In this document: positions 1-9,197 of the stretch, piece by piece
Layout of the letters: every line of letters starts with the position of its first letter
Numbering within the stretch: position 1 is the first letter of the stretch
NCBI RefSeq assembly: GCF_036746095.1
Contig: NZ_DAIOEU010000001.1
Location: 62,001-126,000 of the forward strand
Length of the DNA stretch: 64,000 nucleotides
Direction of reading: 5' to 3'
Origin: Dyella_B sp036746095
GTDB lineage: Bacteria > Pseudomonadota > Gammaproteobacteria > Xanthomonadales > Rhodanobacteraceae
Notes under the pieces: generated by a model
Seen by the model: the letters and a program-made list of their open reading frames with translations, nothing else
What the model was told of the DNA's origin: nothing
The model's database searches: none
Translations under genes and position numbers: made by a program

Positions 1-176
1 CGAGCCTGCCGACCAGCGGCAGCGCCAACATCGACATCATGCACTTCTTCAACAAGCTGGTCGGTCGCGCCAGCTTCAGCAAGTCGATGTACCTGGACGT
101 GGTGGAAGCCGGGTGCGAGATCACGCGTGGCAATGGCTGGGTGAGCACCACCTGGTTCCAGGTGAACGCGCAATAA
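1..176 (+). CDS. C-terminal fragment of a probable GH12-type endoglucanase
   Basis: The window opens inside a gene; 58 codons remain before the TAA at 174-176. The visible tail has the pattern hydrophobic helix (DIMHFFNKLVGR), then MYLDVVEAGCEI, a G-x-GW turn and a final strand WFQVNA. This matches the C-terminus of family 12 glycoside hydrolases, where a helix is followed by YLxxVEAGFEIWxG and a last strand. Those enzymes are secreted beta-1,4-glucanases or xyloglucanases that cut plant cell-wall glucans. The assignment rests on a short segment recognised by eye, so only the reading frame and the gene end are firm. The stop codon runs into an A-tract that belongs to the downstream hairpin. 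Confidence 0.5.
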   Translation, partial: SLPTSGSANIDIMHFFNKLVGRASFSKSMYLDVVEAGCEITRGNGWVSTTWFQVNAQ

Positions 177-220
177 AAAAACGGCGCCGAAGATGTGGGC
201 GGATACATCTTCGGCGCCGT
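175..220 (-). terminator. Rho-independent terminator of the pilin operon
   Basis: A perfect 16-bp inverted repeat (181-196 with 205-220, 8-nt loop) is followed, reading the minus strand, by seven T residues (181 down to 175). The hairpin-then-T-tract order is correct for transcripts coming leftward from pilY1. There is no T-tract on the plus side, though the hairpin may also protect the 3' end of the plus-strand gene whose stop codon lies inside the A-tract. Confidence 0.85.
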
Positions 221-414
221 GAGTCGACAACGGTTGCAAAGGGAGGAAAGTCAACCGTTGCGCATGCCGCCGATGCTTGCCGCGTCGACCAGCCGATCAC
301 TGGGAGATCAACTGATCGGCGCCATCGCGCGGATGCGCTTGCAGTCTGGCCAAACACCGCTGACATGCCCATGGCGCAAAGGGTCAAATCCCTGTGCGAA
401 TGGGCCAACCTCGA
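221..414. other. Non-coding spacer downstream of pilY1
   Basis: About 190 bases between the terminator hairpin and the pilY1 stop codon. Open frames here are short, lack convincing ribosome sites and have no recognisable product. I see nothing else in it. Confidence 0.5.
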
Positions 415-3400
415 TCAGTTGAGGATTTCGCGCCAATTGGCCCGGTTGACTCTATTGGGGTTGGTGTTCGAATTGAGGCTATTCAATTTGGGGGTGTTGG
501 TGGTGGTGTTGGTGCCGACCACGGCACTGCCGCCGTTCTGAAGAATCGACACGCCCGTTGGTGCCGATTGCGTCGTCAGGTAATTCACCACGCTGCCGCC
601 GCTGCTCTCCAGCACGGAAACGCCGGCGTAGTTGGTGGCGTAGATCGCGCCTTGCAGCGAGCAAGGATCGGACGACGGAATCACCGTCACCCACGCCAAC
701 ACGTTCAAGCCTGCCGTGGCCGCGGGGTTTACCACGATGCGTTCGGTGCCGCCGTTGGTGCCGCCAGCCGAACCGGTGAGGTCGTAATACCAGCCCAGCG
801 AGCTGTCGCCGAGGGAAGCGCCCTGGGTGAGATCGGTTACCGCGGTCAGCGAGCTGCGCGTTAACGGAAGGTCGGAGGTGGAGGGCGTGGTGCCCGAGCC
901 GTCGCGCAAGGCATACATGGTTTGCTGCTGCGTGGTGGTGAGGTCGCTGATGTCCAGGAACTGGCCGGTGCCCACGAACACCCAGCGCAGCGTGGTCAAA
1001 CCGGTCGAACTGATGCTCAGCTCGATGCGCGGCGCGGTGGTGATGGGTTGCGGCTTGTTCGAAACGATGAGCGTGGCAAGCAACGTCGGCGAGGGATAGT
1101 TGCCGGTGGGATTGCCGGACGCATCCGTCGCGCCTTCGGTCAGATCGAAACGCCACACGTTGCCGAGCAGATCGCCCGCGTAAATCTGGTCGACGGTGCC
1201 ATCGGTGATGTCCTGCGAATATGCCGTGGCCTGCGTCAGGCCGGCGGGCGCCGTGGCGCTGCCCACACCGGTATCGATCTTCTGCAGCATCTTGCCGGTC
1301 TTCGCGCTGAGCAGGTAGAGGATGCCGTGGCCAGCGAGCGTGCCGCCAGTGTTGTTGTAGCCGGAGGTAACCGCGACTACCCAGCCGTATTTGCGCGTCT
1401 TGATGATCAAGGGCGCACCATAGCTGTAACCCATGTCCGCTTCGGTGAATTCCCACAGGACGTTCGCCGCCTGAGAAGTTTCCACTGTCGAGCTGCTTGA
1501 CGTATCGACGGCTTGCGGCACGCTGGTTACGTCCAGCGCGTAGATGCCCTTGCCGCCCTTGCCGAGGCCGCCCACCAGAATGGTGTGCCAGTCCGAGGTC
1601 GATGCCGTAGTGGCCGGCGCGGCCGTGCCATCACTGATATAGGTGAAGTCCACGTCCGCCACTTGCGGCGTAGCATCCACGTAGAAGTGATGCGCGAAAT
1701 TATTGGTCGAGACGCCGTTGAGGTTGGCCAGCGCCGGCAGGCCATCCACCAGCGGCGTGTTGTTGGGGCCGTTGAACACCATGCTGGGCACATAGGCGAA
1801 CAGCTCACTACCGCCGCCAGTGACGGCGTTAGTGCTGGTGGCGCCCGTGAAGTCCGCTTCGAACGCGTGCAGCATGCCGTCATTCGCGCCCACGTAGATC
1901 ACCGGTTGGCGATTGGCGACGGTCTTGCTGAAAGCGGTATAGCCGGGATTGGCCGCTTCGGAATAGGAAGGCGACAGCGCGTTCTGCACCAGCGTCGCGC
2001 CGGAGTTCACGATGTCGCCCAGGATGTGGCTGCGTGTGCGGAACAGCGTGCCTTCATTGCTCTTGTCGCCGCGCAGGTAATCCACCAATTGCGAGCCATG
2101 CGTGGTGGTATCCATGGCAGCCTGTTCCGAGGTGGAAAGGTTGGCGTAGCGGAACGGCACGCCCTTGCTGCCATTCCACGTCACGATGCGTCTGCCGCTG
2201 CTCCAACCCATGGTGGTGGTGCCGCTGCTGCTGGTCGAGGTGGCCTGGGTCAGTGTGTCCAGCTGGATCTGCGCATGCCACGGCGTGCTACCGCTGGCCG
2301 TAGTGACGGACGTGCCGGAGGTGGCGGCCACGAAACCGGTGACGTCGCCGGTCCATACCACCGGTACATAGGCCGTGTTGTAGGCGGGAAAGCCAGTCAC
2401 GGGTGCGTAGTAGGGCGCGGTGTTGGCGATGACGTTGGACAACACGCGCGAAGACGAAACAGTGAGCCCGGCGCCGGTCGCCGAGGCAGTGGAGGCCACG
2501 TTGTTGAAGATCTGCTTCAGGCCGCTCTGGATCAGGGTGGGCTGGTTGCCGGGGAAGTAATTGTCCGGCCGCAAATCGTTGGTGGCGGCGGAAGTGCCGT
2601 TCGTATGCCAGGTGAGTATGTCGGCCGGTTGGCCGTCACCATTGACGTCGTTGAATCCGCCATATTTCGCGGCCAGCCAGTACATGTCCGGGCCGGAGCC
2701 ATTGCTCAGCCCGGATGGGTTGTAGGTCGGATGGCTCGAACTGCCGTCGTAGCTGCCCGGTTCCAGGACGTCGACGGTGTAGGTGGTGACTTTCTGGCTG
2801 CCGTTGATGTCGGCGCGAATATCCTTGGTGTGCGCGTAGTAGGCGAGACCTGCCATGTTGTACGTCGCGTATTCACCGCTGATTTCGTAAGCGCTCCCAA
2901 GTGCGGTGACATTGAGGTATTGCGCCATGGTGCCGGAAGCTGCCGTCGTGCCCTGCTTTTCGATCAGTGGCAGGTTGCCCAGGGTGGTGACATAGCTGGA
3001 TGCGTCCAGCGCCGTACCCACGGTGCCGCCTACCGTTAATGGCGACAATAAGGTGCCAGCGCTGTTCTTGGCGGCGGGGGCCAACGTGGGCACGGCGGTG
3101 TCATACCAGGTGTGTGCATCGCCGATCGTCACGATGGCATTGTTCTGGCAGGTGTATTGGATCGGATCGTTGACCGTTGGGCTACTGGCGGAAGCCACCG
3201 CCGTGCCGGTGAATACCGGGAAACTCGGGTCCGCGCTGTTGCTCGATGTGAGACCTTTGGTGTAGCTCGCATCCAGCGGCACCTGCATGTAATAGGCGAG
3301 CGTGGCCCAGTACAGGTCGCCCACGTTGTCGTACTGCTCGTAGCCGTTGGAATAGCCGAACTTGTTGAGGTAGTTGATAGTGCCGCTGTCGGTGAATGCC

Positions 3401-4443
3401 GCGCCGCCAGGCGCTTTGGCGTAAGTGGAATCGGCACTGTCCGGATTGGTGTTGAAAATGCCGGTGCTGCCGTCCCATTCCGAATAGCTGTTGGTTTGCG
3501 GCGCGCCGTAGCCGTTGTACGTGGTCGGTCCGTTGTCGCGCAGCAGAGCGCGCACCGCGCCGTTGGGTTGCGTATCACCTCTCAGGAAGCCGTATGCCGA
3601 GGCGCCGACGCGGATCCTGGTGTAGTTCTGCTGGATCAGGCCTTCCGGCTTGTTGTACTGGCCTGCGCCGGTGTAATCGGTAGAGGCGTGCGCGCTGTTG
3701 CAATTGCTTTCCAGCATGCCTGGCACACACACCTGCACCTGTGCGTTGTAGACCGTGTAGAAATTGTTGTTGCCGTCGTTGACCACCGTGGGCGTGTTGT
3801 TGTTGTTTTTGTTGGGCGCCGTGTAGTTGTTGGAAATGATGAAGCTGGAACCCTGCTGGTACGAGAACAGATACACCGTGCTCAGCGAGGAATACTTGCT
3901 GTCGCCGATCACAGAGGCGGGCGAAAAGCTCGAACTTGAATTGAGTATCTTGATCGGGAAATTCTGGATGTTGGTCTGCGAATTGAGATTGGAGCGCTTC
4001 AGCACGGTGGTTGATGTGGTATCGATCGAACGATTGCCGCCGGTGAGTGCCTGGCGGAACTCGTCCAACGAGGTCATCAGCGCCCAGTTGAGCATGTTGC
4101 CGCTCCAGTGCCCGGTGCACACCGGGCCGGTCACGCCACTTACCGGCGTGAAGTAGCCCGCGCCAGTGTTGCTGTTGTAGTCGTAGCATTTGGCCGGATC
4201 GAAGTAGCCCAGGTAAGTCGTGCTTTTGGAGTAGTCGCTGCTGCCCTTATAGGCCGCCACCGTGCCGGTCGGATATTCCACCGACAACGCCAGCATCAAG
4301 TTCGCCGGTACGTTGGAAGTGCTGTACACCGGTGTATCCGACAGCGTGGTAGCGCCAGCGAGGGCGGCTCCGCTTGCCGTCAGCGCCCATACGCAGGCAA
4401 GCAGCTTCACGTTGAAACGCAGTGGACGTAAGGACATGAACAT
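415..4443 (-). CDS. pilY1: Type IV pilus tip adhesin / assembly protein PilY1
   Basis: About 1342 residues. PilY1 sits at the pilus tip or outer surface and promotes extension, adhesion and calcium-dependent control of retraction. The N-terminus is a signal peptide (basic start, hydrophobic stretch, ALAGA cleavage region). The C-terminal half has the PilY1 beta-propeller signature YVGANDGMLHAFEAD and a calcium-loop-like DVNGDGQPAD. No von Willebrand A MIDAS motif (DxSxS) is visible at the N-terminus, where NLMLALSVEYP stands instead, so this is the form without a vWA domain. The frame stays open upstream to 4689, but the signal peptide and a GGAA purine run about seven bases before it favour the ATG at 4443; ATGs at 4449 and 4437 are alternatives. 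Last gene of the pilin operon, 50 bases after pilX. Confidence 0.92.
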   Translation of the reverse strand: MFMSLRPLRFNVKLLACVWALTASGAALAGATTLSDTPVYSTSNVPANLMLALSVEYPTGTVAAYKGSSDYSKSTTYLGYFDPAKCYDYNSNTGAGYFTPVSGVTGPVCTGHWSGNMLNWALMTSLDEFRQALTGGNRSIDTTSTTVLKRSNLNSQTNIQNFPIKILNSSSSFSPASVIGDSKYSSLSTVYLFSYQQGSSFIISNNYTAPNKNNNNTPTVVNDGNNNFYTVYNAQVQVCVPGMLESNCNSAHASTDYTGAGQYNKPEGLIQQNYTRIRVGASAYGFLRGDTQPNGAVRALLRDNGPTTYNGYGAPQTNSYSEWDGSTGIFNTNPDSADSTYAKAPGGAAFTDSGTINYLNKFGYSNGYEQYDNVGDLYWATLAYYMQVPLDASYTKGLTSSNSADPSFPVFTGTAVASASSPTVNDPIQYTCQNNAIVTIGDAHTWYDTAVPTLAPAAKNSAGTLLSPLTVGGTVGTALDASSYVTTLGNLPLIEKQGTTAASGTMAQYLNVTALGSAYEISGEYATYNMAGLAYYAHTKDIRADINGSQKVTTYTVDVLEPGSYDGSSSHPTYNPSGLSNGSGPDMYWLAAKYGGFNDVNGDGQPADILTWHTNGTSAATNDLRPDNYFPGNQPTLIQSGLKQIFNNVASTASATGAGLTVSSSRVLSNVIANTAPYYAPVTGFPAYNTAYVPVVWTGDVTGFVAATSGTSVTTASGSTPWHAQIQLDTLTQATSTSSSGTTTMGWSSGRRIVTWNGSKGVPFRYANLSTSEQAAMDTTTHGSQLVDYLRGDKSNEGTLFRTRSHILGDIVNSGATLVQNALSPSYSEAANPGYTAFSKTVANRQPVIYVGANDGMLHAFEADFTGATSTNAVTGGGSELFAYVPSMVFNGPNNTPLVDGLPALANLNGVSTNNFAHHFYVDATPQVADVDFTYISDGTAAPATTASTSDWHTILVGGLGKGGKGIYALDVTSVPQAVDTSSSSTVETSQAANVLWEFTEADMGYSYGAPLIIKTRKYGWVVAVTSGYNNTGGTLAGHGILYLLSAKTGKMLQKIDTGVGSATAPAGLTQATAYSQDITDGTVDQIYAGDLLGNVWRFDLTEGATDASGNPTGNYPSPTLLATLIVSNKPQPITTAPRIELSISSTGLTTLRWVFVGTGQFLDISDLTTTQQQTMYALRDGSGTTPSTSDLPLTRSSLTAVTDLTQGASLGDSSLGWYYDLTGSAGGTNGGTERIVVNPAATAGLNVLAWVTVIPSSDPCSLQGAIYATNYAGVSVLESSGGSVVNYLTTQSAPTGVSILQNGGSAVVGTNTTTNTPKLNSLNSNTNPNRVNRANWREILN

Positions 4444-4493
4444 GGCCATTTCCGGAAGTTGGTCAATGGAAGAAGCGCGCGAACCCGCACGCA

Positions 4494-5099
4494 TCAACGC
4501 AGAAAACTCTGTACGTACGCCACGGATCCCTTCTTGCCGTTCACGCGCACAGTGAGGCGGAACGCGGCAGTGGCACCGTTGTTGAACGGTTCGTTCTGGT
4601 CGGACGTCTGGTTGGAAACCGAAGCGCCCAGGATCTGCGCGCCCGGCGTCACGCAACCAGTCACGGTCGCCGGGCCGGCCGCCTGGCACAGACGTTCCAC
4701 CACGTAGTAGATGTCGTCATCGTTGGTGTTGGCTTTCGTCATCTGCGCGATGCTGCTGCCGGTCAAGTTGATCAGCACGTTGGGAATGTCGCCCGCCGAA
4801 CGCGCCGTCGCCGGTTGCGGCTCGGCGTAATAGCCCAGCTGGGATTGGTCGTTGTCGCTGGTCGGCTGTGCAAAGGTGATGTTCTGCTGCGCGTCGACGT
4901 AAGCGCGTTCGGCCGATTGCAGCGCACTTTGCCGGAACGTCATGCTGCTGGCGATGGTGTTGCTGGTGTCCACCGAGCGCATCAAGGCGAGCGCAGCAAG
5001 CAGCGTCACCACCAGTACGATCAGCGCAATCAAGGTGGAGACCATGCCTTTTTGCCGATGCCGGCTACCGGGGCGGTGCGAAGTGATGAAGTCGATCAT
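4494..5099 (-). CDS. pilX: Minor pilin PilX
   Basis: 201 residues. PilX is a minor pilin of the tip-priming complex with PilV, PilW, FimT/FimU, PilE and PilY1. A basic leader (RHRQKG) precedes a hydrophobic helix MVSTLIALIVLVVTLLAALA, as expected for a prepilin-peptidase substrate. The residue at +5 is not glutamate, as often in PilX/GspK-type tip pilins. The C-terminal domain holds a cysteine pair (LCQAAG...TGC). Its ATG overlaps the pilW stop as ATGA, and it is followed by pilY1, the usual order in Lysobacterales. Confidence 0.88.
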   Translation of the reverse strand: MIDFITSHRPGSRHRQKGMVSTLIALIVLVVTLLAALALMRSVDTSNTIASSMTFRQSALQSAERAYVDAQQNITFAQPTSDNDQSQLGYYAEPQPATARSAGDIPNVLINLTGSSIAQMTKANTNDDDIYYVVERLCQAAGPATVTGCVTPGAQILGASVSNQTSDQNEPFNNGATAAFRLTVRVNGKKGSVAYVQSFLR

Positions 5100-6274
5100 G
5101 TCGCGTCGCCTGAGTAATACGCGGCAATCAGTGCGTTGCGCACGGGGATGGTGGTGTCGTAGACCTTGTAGTGGTACTGCGTGTTCGTGGTGACCGTGTA
5201 TTGCAGCGTGGGATCCAGGTCGGGAAACAGCACCAGCTTGGTCGGGCCGGTGTAATCACTCGAACGCTCCGGCAGGCGGCCTTGCGCCACAATCGTTACG
5301 CGGATCGCCTTGATCTTCGCCATGGCGGCGCTGGCAGCCGCGGTGCTGGCGGTGAGCGTGCTGATCGAATAATTCCCGGTCGGCTGTACCCAGGTAAGGC
5401 TGCTGGAGCCGCTGGTCTGGATGCCGTACAGCGCCTTGATCTGCACGATGCCGTCGGCGATCGGCGTGACGGTGGCGGCGTTGCCGTTGACCGTACGCTG
5501 TAGCAGATCGTAGGAGACCAGCGAATTCGTCGAGGTGTCGATGCCGAACAAGGTGAACGCCGGCGCGGGGCCAAAATCGAACAGGTTGGTGGCGGTCTGC
5601 AAACCTTTCGTCGGACTGTTGGCGGCGCTCAAGGCAATGGTCGTACCGCTGACTTGTGCGGTCGGCGATGCCGTGGGTATCTGCGCCAAGGCACAGGTGC
5701 TGTCAGACAAAGTGCCGACCAGGTAGTCGCCACTGAGAATGCCGAAGCTGTTGCCCACCACCACGCTGGTCGCCGATGGCGTGCTGCTCACTGTGACCTT
5801 GAACACCTGCTGCGCCGGGTTGCCGGCAACGATGCCGATGACATCCGGAACGTTGCCGCCGCCGGCGGCGATCAGCACCGGCACCAGGCGCGTGGTAAGC
5901 GGCCATCCCGACGAGGTGAACGGCGCGGGCAGGGAAGCGGACGGCAATGTTTGCGTGCTATCGGTGTAGGCCGTGACGGGGCATCCCCACAGACCCCAGT
6001 TATTGCCCTGCGTAATGCCGGAACCTGCCGTGCGCAATTGCCGCTCCAGCGTGTACAGCGCATAGCTGCCGTTCTGCTGCGCATCGTTGCCGGTGGTGGT
6101 GGTGCGCTTCTTGCCTTCGTACACGGCAAACGCAGCCATGATCGCCAGCATGCAGATCATGCTGACCAGCATGCCGACCAGCAGCTCGATCAGCGAAAAA
6201 CCTCGCTGATGCGCAGGCGCACGCGGCTTGGGGTACACGGAAGAATCAATTGCCGATCGCGGTGGTGGATACAT
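5096..6274 (-). CDS. pilW: Minor pilin PilW
   Basis: 392 residues. Minor pilin required for pilus assembly. The leader ends HQRG and the cleaved helix starts FSLIELLVGMLVSMICML, a canonical class III signal with glutamate at +5; ALYTLERQLRTAG just after the helix is typical of PilW. The ATG at 6274 overlaps the end of pilV by 29 bases and has a poor ribosome site. A GTG eight bases after the pilV stop, giving VYPKPRAPAHQRG, is an equally plausible start and would give a more normal leader length. Overlaps pilX by four bases. Confidence 0.88.
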   Translation of the reverse strand: MYPPPRSAIDSSVYPKPRAPAHQRGFSLIELLVGMLVSMICMLAIMAAFAVYEGKKRTTTTGNDAQQNGSYALYTLERQLRTAGSGITQGNNWGLWGCPVTAYTDSTQTLPSASLPAPFTSSGWPLTTRLVPVLIAAGGGNVPDVIGIVAGNPAQQVFKVTVSSTPSATSVVVGNSFGILSGDYLVGTLSDSTCALAQIPTASPTAQVSGTTIALSAANSPTKGLQTATNLFDFGPAPAFTLFGIDTSTNSLVSYDLLQRTVNGNAATVTPIADGIVQIKALYGIQTSGSSSLTWVQPTGNYSISTLTASTAAASAAMAKIKAIRVTIVAQGRLPERSSDYTGPTKLVLFPDLDPTLQYTVTTNTQYHYKVYDTTIPVRNALIAAYYSGDAT

Positions 6275-6752
6275 AGGTATGCGCGCTGCTGTCGCTGGGA
6301 GCCTGCCACCGCAGCGTCACCGCGACCTGGTATTGCACGGTGCCGCTGCTGGAGATGGTCTGTGGAGTCACCACGATGGTGGGCGGATTCGAATTGACGC
6401 CTGGGAGGCAGTTGGGGAGCTTCGCCGACGCAGTGCAATCGAGCGTGTTGAACCAGCTGGTGTAAGCCGTGCCCCCCGTGCCTTTGCCGTCTTTGCCGGC
6501 TGTCCCTGCAAACAAGGTGGACAGCTGGGTGAAATCGGGCGTGGCCCACATTTGCGCGATCACCTGGTCGGTGAGCATGGCCGCGTTGATGCGGTAGCTG
6601 GAGGCGCTGGTCATGTCGATGGCCGAGCCCTGCAAGGACACCAGGCCCATGATGCCGACCGAAAAAATCAGGATGGCGACCAGCGCATCGATCAGCACGA
6701 TGCCTTGGGTTCGCGACGCGCGTGCAGGCAGGTGAAGTTTTTTCATGGACAC
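6246..6752 (-). CDS. pilV: Minor pilin PilV
   Basis: 168 residues. Minor pilin of the priming complex. The prepilin site is ASRTQG followed by IVLIDALVAILIFSVGIMGL: isoleucine stands at +1 and aspartate at +5 in place of the usual phenylalanine and glutamate, keeping the acidic side chain that aligns subunits. The helix continues into LVSLQGSAIDMTSAS, typical of PilV. Overlaps fimT by ten bases upstream and pilW downstream, so it is cotranscribed and probably translationally coupled. Confidence 0.88.
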   Translation of the reverse strand: MSMKKLHLPARASRTQGIVLIDALVAILIFSVGIMGLVSLQGSAIDMTSASSYRINAAMLTDQVIAQMWATPDFTQLSTLFAGTAGKDGKGTGGTAYTSWFNTLDCTASAKLPNCLPGVNSNPPTIVVTPQTISSSGTVQYQVAVTLRWQAPSDSSAHTYVSTTAIGN

Positions 6753-7357
6753 CCCATCGCGTTGCTACTGAGCAAGAACGCCGGGTCGCACATGCTCACC
6801 ATGCCGCCGGCGGAGATGATGGTGACCAGCCGCCGGCTGGTCGCCTGCAAGGAGCTTTGTGCGGCAGTGACGTCGATGCGCAGGATGGAATTGCTGCCGT
6901 AACTGGTCGGCCGCCCCAAGGGATCGAAGGTGATGCCCGCAGGCAGGCCGCCGCTGATGGTGCTGCTGCCAAACTTGCCGGCGGCCACGTCGGTTACCGC
7001 AGTGGAAGCGTCCACCTGCACGTTGCTTGCGCTGCCGGGGGAGCTCCATTGCTGCACGGTGCTGGTGGCGGTGCTGCAATCCGTCGCGGCTGCTGCGCTC
7101 GCTGCGCTGGCCGGCAGCACGCACACTTGCCAGCTGCTGGCCGACGTCAACTGGAAGCGCACGTCGTTCGCACGCTGCGCGGCTTCATTGCGCGCCAGCC
7201 GCAAGCCGTTCTGGATCGACTCGCTGACCGTGCGGATGCGCGTGTTCAAGGTCCATTGCTGGAAACTGGGAATGCCAAGCACGGTGAGGATCGCCAGAAT
7301 CGCCACGGCGACCATCAGCTCGATCAGGCTTACACCGCGCTGACCTGCCGTATTCAT
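6743..7357 (-). CDS. fimT: Minor pilin FimT/FimU (GspH family)
   Basis: 204 residues. GspH/FimT-family pseudopilin of the tip complex; FimT proteins of competent Lysobacterales have also been linked to DNA binding. The leader MNTAGQRG precedes VSLIELMVAVAILAILTVLG, with glutamate at +5. The downstream helix RTVSESIQNGLRLARNEAAQR and the FDPLGRP motif are characteristic of GspH. The frame is open for 80 codons upstream of 7357, but that part lies inside pilE and lacks pilin features; the chosen ATG overlaps the pilE stop as ATGA. Confidence 0.88.
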   Translation of the reverse strand: MNTAGQRGVSLIELMVAVAILAILTVLGIPSFQQWTLNTRIRTVSESIQNGLRLARNEAAQRANDVRFQLTSASSWQVCVLPASAASAAAATDCSTATSTVQQWSSPGSASNVQVDASTAVTDVAAGKFGSSTISGGLPAGITFDPLGRPTSYGSNSILRIDVTAAQSSLQATSRRLVTIISAGGMVSMCDPAFLLSSNAMGCP

Positions 7358-7821
7358 TGGCAGATTCCCTTGGCAGTTACCCAGCAGCTGGTCATCGTGC
7401 CGCTGTACCAGCCGTTGGGGCTGGTGGTGGCATGCGTGTTGTTCTGGTCGATGGTGAAAGCGAAGCCGGCGGTCTGCGTACCCGTCATGCCGGTGGCGGT
7501 GATCGTGTAACCCGGGAGACTGTTGACGGTCGTCAGCGCGCAGGTATAGGTGAAGTACTTCGTATTGGGCATGCTGTTGGTGAGCACGATGCCGCACGTA
7601 CTGTTACTGCCGTATTGGCGGTTGTCTTGGTAGTACTGCTCCATCGCCACGCGATAGGCACTCAGGCTGTTCTGTGCATCGGTGAGTTTGCTGCGCGTGA
7701 CGTATGTGGAGTAGATCGGTATGGCGATCGCGGCCAGGATCGCAATGATCGCCACCACGATCATCAATTCGATCAACGTAAAGCCAGCCGCTTGCCCGCA
7801 GCGCCTGCGTAGTGTGCCCAT
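7354..7821 (-). CDS. pilE: Type IV pilin PilE
   Basis: 155 residues. Leader of 13 residues ending QAAG, then FTLIELMIVVAIIAILAAIA, a textbook type IV pilin N-terminus. A cysteine pair (STCGI...YTCAL) and a C-terminal pair (TSCWVTAKGICQ) give the disulfide regions. This is the PilE-type minor pilin at the head of the fimT-pilV-pilW-pilX-pilY1 cluster rather than necessarily the major PilA. An AGGGGCGGG ribosome site lies just before the ATG. First gene of the minus-strand operon. Confidence 0.9.
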   Translation of the reverse strand: MGTLRRRCGQAAGFTLIELMIVVAIIAILAAIAIPIYSTYVTRSKLTDAQNSLSAYRVAMEQYYQDNRQYGSNSTCGIVLTNSMPNTKYFTYTCALTTVNSLPGYTITATGMTGTQTAGFAFTIDQNNTHATTSPNGWYSGTMTSCWVTAKGICQ

Positions 7822-8264
7822 GGCCCGCCCCTGTACGGTGCGGAGCCTGCGCCAGGCTCCGCAAGATTGCGTCTAAAGAAGTGCTGACGGTGTTCGAATC
7901 ACCCCTGTGAGTTGTCAGCACAGTGCGTTTGCGACTGCTGCGAATGGAATGATCCGGATTTGCGTGCCCGCTGCCCATTGCAGAAAGTGACAAAGTTGCT
8001 GTCAATTGAGGACAGTGTGCGAGCGGCGCGATGCGTGGCACATGTCTGCAAGGAACGCGTGCGCGTTACTGGCGATGGCCGCATCACGCTTGCCGCTGCG
8101 AACGGCGCAGGCCGGGATGAAATTCCTGCATGAACCTTTCGCGTGCATGACGAATGCTGGGAATTCATCCCAGGCTACTGGCTGGAGCCATTGAGGCGTC
8201 ATTGCGGCACGAGCCGTGCCTCATCGCACACAGAGGCGGGAATAAATCGGCGGAGCCTGAGGTT
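7822..8264. other. Divergent intergenic region pilE / glycosyltransferase
   Basis: About 440 bases between two divergent genes, so it should contain both promoters. I could not identify a convincing -24/-12 or -35/-10 box. The only clear structure is the inverted repeat at 8108-8178, listed separately. Short frames on both strands show no ribosome sites or recognisable products. Confidence 0.5.
8108..8178. repeat. Family B REP-like palindrome
   Basis: Two imperfect inverted arms (8108-8130 and 8155-8178) built on the core GGGATGAAATTCC / GGAATTCATCCC with a flanking GTAGCC. The same core recurs at 10687-10754, 23186-23209, 23965-24031, 57574-57597 and 57903-57922. Confidence 0.7.
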
Positions 8265-9197
8265 ATGCCTTATATGGGCGATCCGACCGTTTCCATCATT
8301 CTGCCGACGTACAACCGGCTGGCTTACTTGCGCGAGGCTGCCGCGTCGGTTTTCGTGCAGACGTACGACGATTGGGAAATGATCATTGCCGACGACGGCT
8401 CGTCGGAGGAGACGCGTGCCTACCTGCGCGCCATCGCCGATCCGCGTGTGACAGTGTTGTGGCTATCGCATACCGGCATTCCCTCGATCGCCCGCAACAA
8501 GGCCATTGGGCGTGCTCGTGGACGCTATCTGGCGTTTCTGGATTCGGACGATCAATGGCGCCCCGCCAAGCTCGCGGTCCAGCTGGATGCCTTGCGCGTA
8601 TCGCCGGATTGCCGCTGGAGCTATACAGCGGTGGACTTGATCGATGCCGATGGGCATCCGGTCGACCGCGATGGATTGGCTCCCTGGGTGCCGTATGCGG
8701 GCGACATCACCGAGCGCCTCCTATGGATCCATGCACACATCGCCATCGATGCGGTGATCGCCGAACGGCGCCTGGTGCTTGAAGCGGGCGGTTTTGACGA
8801 ACGCCAGCGATTCGGCGAGGACTATGACCTCTACATCCGCCTGGCGATGCGAAGTCCGGTGAAGGTTGTCGACGCCCCGTTGGCTGTCGTGCGTGCCGGC
8901 AACGGCGAGAACTACAGTGCCAATCGCATCGAGGCATACGAAGGATGGGTGCAGCTGTATCAGAAGCATTCGGCAACACTCCCCGGCAAACGGCTGCGCG
9001 CGATTGCACGGAGCCGTCGGGCTGAAAACCTGTTGATACTGGCGCGCCTCTATACCAACGCAGGTCAGTCATGGGCTGCTTTGCGCACGCTGCTGCTTGG
9101 CATCCCTGGGTCTTTGCTCACCTATCCGCCGTGGGCATGGCGCGCGGCGAAAGAGGTTGTTCGTGCCTGCTTCAAGGCAACGCAGCGGCGCATATGA
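8265..9197 (+). CDS. GT2 family glycosyltransferase
   Basis: 310 residues. GT-A-fold glycosyltransferase that would transfer a sugar from a nucleotide donor to a surface glycan. The N-terminal strand VSIILPTYNR, nucleotide-binding DDG (residues 43-45), metal-binding DSD (93-95) and the later acidic motif RFGEDYDLYIRL mark the family. The frame opens at 8154, but the ATG at 8265 puts the VSIILPTYN strand right at the start and has GAGG a few bases upstream. Alone between pilE and an intergenic gap, so acceptor and pathway are unknown; pilin or O-antigen glycosylation is possible. Confidence 0.85.
   Translation: MPYMGDPTVSIILPTYNRLAYLREAAASVFVQTYDDWEMIIADDGSSEETRAYLRAIADPRVTVLWLSHTGIPSIARNKAIGRARGRYLAFLDSDDQWRPAKLAVQLDALRVSPDCRWSYTAVDLIDADGHPVDRDGLAPWVPYAGDITERLLWIHAHIAIDAVIAERRLVLEAGGFDERQRFGEDYDLYIRLAMRSPVKVVDAPLAVVRAGNGENYSANRIEAYEGWVQLYQKHSATLPGKRLRAIARSRRAENLLILARLYTNAGQSWAALRTLLLGIPGSLLTYPPWAWRAAKEVVRACFKATQRRI

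Noticed and set aside
8035..8055. TGGCAC...TGCA resembling a sigma-54 promoter before the glycosyltransferase gene
   Set aside because: The GG-to-GC spacing is nine rather than ten bases, which sigma-54 promoters do not tolerate well.
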